Assembly (NCBI GenBank): GCA_900549375.1
Contig: URNY01000088.1
Span: 1 to 11,865 of the forward strand
Direction: 5' to 3'
Source: an uncultured Bacteroidales bacterium
GTDB taxonomy: Bacteria > Bacteroidota > Bacteroidia > Bacteroidales > Muribaculaceae
DNA: 11,865 nucleotides
Shown here: positions 6,883 to 11,865 of the stretch, in pieces
Layout: each line of letters opens with the position of its first letter
Numbering within the stretch: the first letter of the stretch is position 1
Program-made: the position numbers and the translations under genes
Notes under the pieces: model-generated
The model's input: the letters and a program-made list of their open reading frames with translations, nothing else
The model's database searches: none
Told to the model about the DNA's origin: nothing

Positions 6883-6941
6883 TAATTAATCACTTAATCA
6901 CTTAATAACTATTACCTAATCACTATTACTTAATTAAAGTT
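6883..6941 (+). repeat. 8-bp repeats in the leader of the capsid gene
   Basis: The AT-rich spacer before the capsid gene contains TTAATCAC at 6886-6893 and 6894-6901, the variant TTAATAAC at 6902-6909, and CTAATCAC at 6916-6923. It has no promoter box that I can see. It may simply keep the region around the capsid start codon unstructured, which suits translation initiation without Shine-Dalgarno sequences. Confidence 0.55.
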
Positions 6942-8459
6942 ATGGCAAAAGAGAATCTTCAGCCGATGCCCGGAACGTCCGGGAAGAATACACAGGTGCC
7001 GGGTCAGGCGGCAACAGTATCGGCCGCCGCGGAAGTGACAGGCGGCATAGCTTCCGGCAATTTCATCGAAAGCGACATAGATGAGGAGCTGTTCCGCTTT
7101 AATTCCGATGACACTCCGCTTATGAACCTCATGCTCAAAGCCAAACGCGTGAAGGTGAACAGCCCCGAAGTTGAGCATTATATGATCGACGAGGCAAAGA
7201 GCCAGATCACGGTGGCCGCCGATGTGGAGGAGCAGACGCAGATGCAGGTAACGCTGCCGCTTCTCTCGCAGGACCAGAATCTGCCGCGCCCTTACACCAC
7301 ATTGCTGGTGAAAGGAGTCGACGGATTCAATGCTGCGGGCAACTTGCGGACACCCGGAAAAGAGCTGATGCTTTTTGTGGTGGCGCAGGATCCTACAACC
7401 AACAACCCCGTGGTGAGGGCCGTGAACGGGCGCAAGACGCAGGAGGAGGATGAGTTTTCCACCATTCCCCGGATACCGGCCGGCACAAAAATCGTGATTC
7501 TGGCGAATTCGCTTTATGAGACTCAGAAAGAGGTGGATCCCGACCTCATAGTGCCCCAGCCCACGAAGGTGTATCTTCAGAAGAGAGGAATGAATCAGGT
7601 CGTTTCCGACTATTTCGAGAGTCAGCGCAAGCGGATACCTTTCTCGAAAGCGATCATAGCCGAGCAGGCCATCGCCAACTTCAAGGTTCGCGGCAACCGC
7701 ACGCTCTGGGCCGGACGTGCCGGGAAATTCAAACTCAATGTGCCGCGCATGGGGTTGCAGTATGTTTATTGCACCGAAGGCTTGCGCTGGCAGTTCAAGC
7801 GCGAGCTGATGCACAAAGGGAAATGGACCGTCGAGGATGTGATCGCACTCGCCAAGATGTTCTTCACCGGCGAGGATGTGCCGAAAACTGCGCTTCTGCT
7901 TGCAGGCAAGAATCTTCTGGAGCAGATACAGTGTATCGACTTCTCGAAACATCCAGAGATTCAGATTTCCACTAAAGTGAATCCCGTGGGATGGAGCGTC
8001 ACCAATTTCCATACGGTTTTCGGAGACATAGAGATCAAGCGCGAGCCGACGCTCGACCGCCTCGGATGGAGCAATTCCGGCGCATTGATCGGGGAAAACA
8101 GGCTTGTTCACTATGTCTATTCCGCGGAACATAGTTTCAGCGACCGGGTCGAAGGGGAGGAAGCCACCCGCAACGGGATTCTGATATGGGATGCCCTCGC
8201 TCTGAAGGGGAGCTGTCATATCTGGATCGACGGCGACGGCGACCGTCCGACCGAAGGAGCGTTCAGCTTCAAGCTCTGGAACAGCGACAAGGCGCCGGAA
8301 GATGCCGCGGCCGGCGATGTCTATTATCTGACTGCCAACTGTCCCGGAATCAGTTCCGCCGCTCTGTGCGGCCAGATCTGGGAGGCGTTTCAGGGTACGG
8401 CCGACGATGGTTCCGACACCCTTGAATGGCGTCCATGCACCCGCGAAGTTTCTGTGTAA
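6942..8459 (+). CDS. Major capsid protein, SU10-like (HK97 fold)
   Basis: The 505-aa product resembles the SU10-type major capsid family. There is a flexible N-arm rich in Gly/Ala/Ser (about 1-40), then DEELFRFNSDDTPLMNLML (47-65). A long segment FESQRKRIPFSKAIIAEQAIANFKVRGNRTLWAGRAGK spans about 225-262. A later part has KWTVEDVIALAKMFFTGEDVPKTALLLAGKNLLEQI (294-329) and VTNFHTVFGDIEIKREPTLDRLG (353-375), then GENRLVHYVYSAEHSF. These resemble the spine-helix and P-domain elements of that family. Residues after about 432 form an extra C-terminal part of about 75 aa with a Cys pair (C467, C476). The family call rests on pattern recall, not a search. Its position after a scaffold-like gene supports it. 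The 505-aa length is long for HK97-like capsids. A shift into antisense coding is not credible here. Confidence 0.78.
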   Translation: MAKENLQPMPGTSGKNTQVPGQAATVSAAAEVTGGIASGNFIESDIDEELFRFNSDDTPLMNLMLKAKRVKVNSPEVEHYMIDEAKSQITVAADVEEQTQMQVTLPLLSQDQNLPRPYTTLLVKGVDGFNAAGNLRTPGKELMLFVVAQDPTTNNPVVRAVNGRKTQEEDEFSTIPRIPAGTKIVILANSLYETQKEVDPDLIVPQPTKVYLQKRGMNQVVSDYFESQRKRIPFSKAIIAEQAIANFKVRGNRTLWAGRAGKFKLNVPRMGLQYVYCTEGLRWQFKRELMHKGKWTVEDVIALAKMFFTGEDVPKTALLLAGKNLLEQIQCIDFSKHPEIQISTKVNPVGWSVTNFHTVFGDIEIKREPTLDRLGWSNSGALIGENRLVHYVYSAEHSFSDRVEGEEATRNGILIWDALALKGSCHIWIDGDGDRPTEGAFSFKLWNSDKAPEDAAAGDVYYLTANCPGISSAALCGQIWEAFQGTADDGSDTLEWRPCTREVSV

Positions 8460-8477
8460 CCGAAAAACAATTCTGAC

Positions 8478-8696
8478 ATGACAAAGACTTATGGCGTCGG
8501 AGGAATGATGGAATGGAACGCGCTGATCTCAGCCGGGAGATGCACCGTCAGGGTGCATTTCTCCGGAGGATCGGTGACGGGATATGGCGTCACTCCGGCC
8601 ACATTCACCACCGACAATCCGGCTGTGATCCATCTGATAGAGCACAGCCACTGGTTCCGCAAAGGAAGAATCAAGCTTCTGAAAAGCGTGAAATGA
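8478..8696 (+). CDS. Small conserved-type phage protein, 72 aa
   Basis: This 72-aa product begins MTKTYGVGGMMEWNALI and has a compact middle rich in beta-prone residues (CTVRVHFSGGSVTGYG, 22-37), then TTDNPAVIHLIEHSHWFRKGRIKLL. I do not recognise a family. The pattern of a short beta sheet followed by a helix and a basic tail would fit a small capsid-associated or decoration protein, but this is guesswork. The start is 18 nt after the capsid stop and the gene is co-oriented, so it is most likely translated from the same transcript. Base composition is like its neighbours. A strong double hairpin follows it. Confidence 0.7.
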   Translation: MTKTYGVGGMMEWNALISAGRCTVRVHFSGGSVTGYGVTPATFTTDNPAVIHLIEHSHWFRKGRIKLLKSVK

Positions 8697-8713
8697 GAAA
8701 TAGTCCGAATCAG

Positions 8714-8755
8714 GCGGACGCATCCCAGATGCGTCCGCTTTCGGCTATTGCCGAA
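8714..8755 (+). other. Double hairpin between the 72-aa and 196-aa genes
   Basis: The first hairpin is a perfect 11-bp stem (GCGGACGCATC at 8714-8724 with GATGCGTCCGC at 8728-8738) around a 3-nt loop. One base later comes a 6-bp stem (TTCGGC at 8740-8745 with GCCGAA at 8750-8755) around TATT. No U-tract follows on either strand, so a simple intrinsic terminator is unlikely. It may protect or process the capsid mRNA or partly attenuate expression of the next gene. Confidence 0.75.
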
Positions 8756-8788
8756 TCGAGAATAACTAAAATCCAAATATTATAAACG

Positions 8789-9379
8789 ATGCTGATAAAT
8801 ATAGATGAATTGAGGAGTGAAGTGCTGAAAAACCTCGATGAAAACGAAGAAAATCTTCGCGACCGGATGCAATTCGGTCAGCCGGATGCCGGCATTCCGG
8901 AACTTATCGACAGTCTGCTTCCGGAGGAGGCTGCGGAAGTGATGCTTCTAACGCCACTAAGCGATATCGACGAATGGGAGGAATGGGATGCAGAAGCGGA
9001 ATGGATTTCGCCGGGCAGCGGTTCGGTGCGGCTTCCCCCCGATTTCCTGCGGATGATAGTTTTTCGAATGAGCGACTGGAAGAGAAGCGTGTCGCGTTTC
9101 ATCTCTCCCGATTCCGAGGAATTTCAACTGCGTTTCTCCCCGGGCCTCTATCGCCGCAACCTGAGGAAAGCCCCTGCGGCCGCCATATGCGCCGGGAACC
9201 GGCGCGGAGAATTGCTATTCATCGGCAGCAGCGATCCCGGAGCCTGCGTGGAGCGGTTCGGCTATCTGCCGAGGCCCGATGCACGCGGCGACGGTGAACT
9301 CTGGATTCCCCGTTCGCTGCGCAAAAGAGTGGCCGAAGCTGTTGCCGCCCGCATCCGCCGCATCAAGGATTTCGAGTGA
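8789..9379 (+). CDS. Phage-associated 196-aa protein, possible neck/head-completion protein
   Basis: The product is a soluble 196-aa protein. The N-terminal half is acidic and helical (LINIDELRSEVLKNLDENEENL; EWEEWDAEAEW at 62-72). It continues with VRLPPDFLRMIVFRMSDWKRSVSRFI (80-105), a segment I associate with structural proteins of Bacteroidetes phages. The C-terminal part is basic (LWIPRSLRKRVAEAVAARIRRI). I cannot name a family. Location after the capsid gene, size and composition suggest a head-completion or neck/adaptor protein; this is inference. The gene is 92 nt from the previous one, with a double hairpin in the gap, and no new promoter is visible. It is the last phage-type gene of the island; a host-type membrane protein follows. 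Confidence 0.72.
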   Translation: MLINIDELRSEVLKNLDENEENLRDRMQFGQPDAGIPELIDSLLPEEAAEVMLLTPLSDIDEWEEWDAEAEWISPGSGSVRLPPDFLRMIVFRMSDWKRSVSRFISPDSEEFQLRFSPGLYRRNLRKAPAAAICAGNRRGELLFIGSSDPGACVERFGYLPRPDARGDGELWIPRSLRKRVAEAVAARIRRIKDFE

Positions 9380-9440
9380 ACGCCAAGAGGAAACGAGAGG
9401 AAAAAAGGGTGTAGATGATGTTATAATCATATAAAATGCT

Positions 9441-9448
9441 TAACTTTG
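9441..9448 (+). promoter_or_regulatory. Bacteroidetes -7 box of the DUF805-like gene
   Basis: TAACTTTG within TTAACTTTGC matches TAnnTTTG exactly. Transcription would begin around 9453-9455, so the ATG at 9457 would have almost no leader and the upstream in-frame ATG at 9436 would not be transcribed. The expected -33 position (about 9418-9422) is only a weak match. Confidence 0.45.
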
Positions 9449-9456
9449 CGGTCGAT

Positions 9457-10092
9457 ATGTTACGCGAAGGCTTTTTTGAGAAATATTTCATCAGCCCGTT
9501 TTTCAGGCATTTCGCCGACTTCACGGGCAGCGCTTCCCGGAATGATGTTCTTTACAGTGGCGTTGCATGGCTCACGGTCACTGTCGGTCTTGCCGGAGTG
9601 CTGATCGGTCTGGTGGGACTGCTCGGACCTGAAGTTGGCTTCGTCACATCCATAGTTGTCGGTATTCTCTGGATTGCCGGTTCAGCCTGTCCATTCGCCG
9701 CCCTCTTCCGTCGCCTATCCAATTCAGAGAATAGCGACGAACAAAGCGGGATGCGGAAGCCTGTGTTTCTCTTCATCGACAAAGCATTCATAGCCGTATG
9801 CGGACTCTTCTTAATTTTCGGCATACTGATGATGGTTGTGACGCTCAACAGCGGCGACATCAACATGAATCCGCGTGGCTCAGGCGATTACGGCCCCAAT
9901 CCGATACTTGAGGGGGATAGTGTGGTGGAAGAGCCTATCTTCACATATCAGAGCGAAGATATGGAGGAGGAACATGTCGACACGCTCAACGACCTGTCGG
10001 ACCTCGATACAGTATCACTCGACGAGAGCTTCGACCCGACTTTGAATCCCACGGCCCCGGAGGACCCCGATACCCTCTCTATGGAATACTAA
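9457..10092 (+). CDS. DUF805-like membrane protein with acidic tail
   Basis: The product is 211 aa from the ATG at 9457 (218 aa if the ATG at 9436 were used). I prefer 9457 because a -7 box lies between the two ATGs. The N-terminal part, FFRHFADFTGSASRNDVLY, then two membrane segments and PFAALFRRLSNSEN, follows the DUF805 pattern (a Phe/Gly/Arg motif, hydrophobic helices, then a P..a..RRL motif). Hydrophobic segments lie at about 41-63 and 66-90, with a further one at 111-136 (numbering from the ATG at 9436). The last 60-70 residues are strongly acidic (many Asp/Glu, with NPTAPEDPDTL near the end) and probably soluble. The function of DUF805 proteins is unknown. The gene is probably host-derived and is convergent with the RND gene, whose stop is 52 nt away. 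Confidence 0.75.
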   Translation: MLREGFFEKYFISPFFRHFADFTGSASRNDVLYSGVAWLTVTVGLAGVLIGLVGLLGPEVGFVTSIVVGILWIAGSACPFAALFRRLSNSENSDEQSGMRKPVFLFIDKAFIAVCGLFLIFGILMMVVTLNSGDINMNPRGSGDYGPNPILEGDSVVEEPIFTYQSEDMEEEHVDTLNDLSDLDTVSLDESFDPTLNPTAPEDPDTLSMEY

Positions 10093-10124
10093 AAGATATC
10101 AAATATCAGATATCAATTCAACAT

Positions 10125-10148
10125 TCAAAATTCCCCATTCAAAATTAT
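10125..10148 (+). repeat. 24-bp dispersed repeat, copy 2
   Basis: Identical over 24 nt to the reverse complement of 1772-1795. It lies between two convergent genes and overlaps the stop codon of the RND gene (10145-10147). It is preceded by ATATCA-type short repeats (about 10096-10114). Position and internal TCAAAATT direct repeat resemble an intergenic 3'-end element. Confidence 0.8.
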
Positions 10149-11865
10149 ACCGTTGGCGCTCCGGAATCCTTTCCCGGGGCGGCAGGCGTTTTAGGGGGCA
10201 GCGGCGGTTTGATGATCTTCGAAAGATATTTCTCCTGGACAGTCTGCATCAATACCCAGAAATTAGGCACGAACAACGTGCCGATAAAGGCATTCATGGC
10301 CATTCCGAACACTACGGCGGTTCCCAATTCGATACGGCTGTTGGCACCCGGTCCGGTGGCGAACATCATCGGCATCACGCCGAATACGAAAGCGAGCGCA
10401 GTCATCATGATAGGCCTGAAACGGACCTCTCCCGCATCCTGCGCCGATTTCACAATCGGCAATCCCGACTTTCTATAATCCATTGCGTATTCCACGATAA
10501 GGATTGCATTTTTCGCCGACATTCCAAGGAGGAGGATAAGACCGATCTGCGTATAGATGCTAATGCTCTGATTCATAAGTATACATCCGAGGATAGTTCC
10601 GAGCACTGCCACCGGCATGCTAAGCACGACAGCTATCGGGTCTGTCCAGCTCTCATACTGCGCCGAGAGCACGAGAAGGGTCATGATGATGGCGAAAATG
10701 AATACGAAAGAGATGGTTACTCCCGACTGCGTTTCCTGATATGCCTGCCCTGTCCATGCGTATCCATAGTTCTTGCCGAGAGTCTGGCCCACGATCTCCT
10801 CCATCGCCTTAATGCCTTCCGAAGAGCTTACGCCCTTTGCCGGGGTAGCTGTGAGTCCGGCGGTCTGATACATGTTGTAGCGGTCCACCTCCGAGACTCC
10901 CATCGTCGGTCGGATTTCGGTGAATGTGCTGAAAGGCACCATCTCCCCCTGATCATTTCTGACGCTGAGACGGCGAACGTCCTGAATCTGGGCGCGCGAG
11001 GCCGCGTCCCCCTTGATGGTGACGTTGAAGCTGCGTCCGAAATCGAAGAAGTCGTTGACATAGGTATCTCCCAGATAAGCCGAAAGAGTGCTGTAGACGG
11101 CATCCATCCCCACGCCCTGCATTTTGGCGCGGTCGCGGTCGAACTTAAGCCGGTATTGCGGGGTTTCCCCCTGAAAGGTCGACGTGACGGAGGCTATACG
11201 GCCATCCTTCGCCGCGGCGTCCTGCACCTGACGCAGTGCCTTGGCAAGTTCGGAGGTGCCCAGATTGGAAATGTCCAGAAGCTGCATTTCCAGACCGGAA
11301 GACATTCCCAGCCCCGGAATCGCAGGAGGATTAATCGAAAACGCAACCGCTTCCTGACATCGGGACGTAATCTCGTTTACTTTGGCAATCACCGCATCGA
11401 TCGAATTCTTTTTCCCCTTTCGTTCCTTCCATGGCTTGAGCATGACAAAGAAAGAGCCGGAGTTCGAACCGTTACCTCCGAGAAAGGACATGCCGGCCAC
11501 GCTCATCACATCTCTGACCTGAGGCACCTCCTTGAGAATCTGTGCCGACAGGGCGTCGACTACTTTTTCAGTCCTTTCGAGCGAAGCACCCGCCGGCAAC
11601 TGGATGGATGTCATGAAATAGCCCATATCCTCCTGCGGGATATAGCTTGTAGGCCATTTGAAGAAGCCCCAGAAAGCCACGCCGGCGATAAGCAGGTAAA
11701 CTGCCATCGACACTCCGGGGCGACGGAGCATGTGCCCGATGCTTCGGGCATAGAGGTTCTGGACCGCAGACCATCCTTTGTTGAACCATTTGTAGAGAAA
11801 GAATTTAGGATCTGTGCGAGGCTTTAGGAAAAGTGCGCACAGCGCAGGCGTGAGGGTAAGGGCAT
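10145..11865 (-). CDS. RND multidrug efflux permease (HAE1/AcrB-type), C-terminal half
   Basis: RND permeases of the inner membrane form trimers that use proton influx to export drugs or other toxic compounds with a periplasmic adaptor and an outer-membrane channel. The frame is open to the window end and gives 572 residues, about the last 55% of a protein of roughly 1,050 aa. It begins ALTLTPALCALFLKPRTDP, the end of the sixth membrane helix region. A loop then leads into the seventh helix (VSMAVYLLIAGVAFWGFFKWP), followed by the second periplasmic loop (PQEDMGYFMTSIQLPAGASLERT; TYVNDFFDFGR; MVPFSTF) and helices 8-12, with SAKNAILIVEYAMD carrying the proton-relay lysine (AcrB K940 equivalent). 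It ends with a Pro-rich tail (KPPLPPKTPAAPGK). The ATG at 11731 is internal and is not the true start. The subtype matches AcrB-like HAE1 pumps; the substrate is unknown. Adaptor and outer-membrane genes lie outside the window. Confidence 0.95.
   Translation of the reverse strand, partial: ALTLTPALCALFLKPRTDPKFFLYKWFNKGWSAVQNLYARSIGHMLRRPGVSMAVYLLIAGVAFWGFFKWPTSYIPQEDMGYFMTSIQLPAGASLERTEKVVDALSAQILKEVPQVRDVMSVAGMSFLGGNGSNSGSFFVMLKPWKERKGKKNSIDAVIAKVNEITSRCQEAVAFSINPPAIPGLGMSSGLEMQLLDISNLGTSELAKALRQVQDAAAKDGRIASVTSTFQGETPQYRLKFDRDRAKMQGVGMDAVYSTLSAYLGDTYVNDFFDFGRSFNVTIKGDAASRAQIQDVRRLSVRNDQGEMVPFSTFTEIRPTMGVSEVDRYNMYQTAGLTATPAKGVSSSEGIKAMEEIVGQTLGKNYGYAWTGQAYQETQSGVTISFVFIFAIIMTLLVLSAQYESWTDPIAVVLSMPVAVLGTILGCILMNQSISIYTQIGLILLLGMSAKNAILIVEYAMDYRKSGLPIVKSAQDAGEVRFRPIMMTALAFVFGVMPMMFATGPGANSRIELGTAVVFGMAMNAFIGTLFVPNFWVLMQTVQEKYLSKIIKPPLPPKTPAAPGKDSGAPTV

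Noticed and set aside
6930..8219. Long open frame (429 codons) on the minus strand antisense to the capsid gene
   Set aside because: It is a mirror of the capsid coding frame, with no promoter and a His/Leu/Arg-rich composition typical of shadow frames.
8714..8755. Double hairpin as an intrinsic terminator
   Set aside because: Neither strand has a U-tract after the stems, and the next gene has no promoter of its own.
3700..9456. Attachment-site direct repeats flanking the phage island
   Set aside because: I compared the sequence around 3700-3800 with 9380-9456 and found no shared direct repeat; no tRNA or integrase is present. The 24-bp repeat lies outside host genes and in inverted orientation.
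11156..11827. Open frame (223 codons) antisense to the RND pump gene
   Set aside because: It overlaps a firmly identified RND permease and has no recognisable motif.

Overview
The window looks like a chromosomal segment of a Bacteroidales bacterium. A Muribaculaceae-type gut lineage is my inference from the rather high G+C combined with Bacteroidetes signals. The supporting evidence is an Obg GTPase with a Bacteroidetes-like N-terminus, several promoters of the Bacteroidetes TAnnTTTG (-7) type in place of sigma70 boxes, and a general lack of Shine-Dalgarno sequences. Two blocks of host genes flank a small, compact group of phage-derived genes.

Left host block (1-3699, all on the minus strand): the 5' part of the ribosome-assembly GTPase gene obg (cut by the window edge), a WYL-domain transcriptional regulator, aroB (3-dehydroquinate synthase, shikimate pathway) and a HAD-family phosphatase/mutase just upstream of aroB. 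The order of transcription is HAD > aroB > terminator, then WYL, then obg. aroB carries two oddities: an apparent one-base deletion in an A5 run close to its 3' end, and an in-frame 27-bp tandem repeat in the same region. A clear rho-independent terminator at 1638-1665 closes the aroB unit. It shows that both the read-through tail of aroB and the upstream extension of the WYL frame are artefacts.

Phage-derived island (3748-9379): on the minus strand, a small 130-aa protein (possible small terminase or DNA-binding partner) is followed 4 bp later by a full-length large terminase (terL). On the plus strand, diverging from a 200-bp AT-rich control region, are an acidic scaffold-like protein, a SU10-like HK97-fold major capsid protein, a 72-aa protein and a 196-aa possible neck/head-completion protein. 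I see no portal, protease, tail, lysis, replication or integrase gene, although host-type genes bound the island on both sides. TerL retains its ATPase, coupling and nuclease motifs. This is therefore either a strongly reduced prophage or a domesticated capsid-plus-packaging cassette, and it is the best candidate for an undescribed system here.

Right host block (9436-11865): a DUF805-like membrane protein with an acidic tail (plus strand) converges on the C-terminal half of an RND (HAE1/AcrB-type) efflux pump (minus strand, cut by the window end). A 24-bp sequence occurs once immediately after aroB and once, in the opposite orientation, between these two convergent genes.

No tRNA, rRNA, CRISPR array, insertion sequence or recognisable attachment site was found. 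No gene-free stretch exceeds 300 bases; the two longest (1549-1800 and 6140-6339) are described under their sites.
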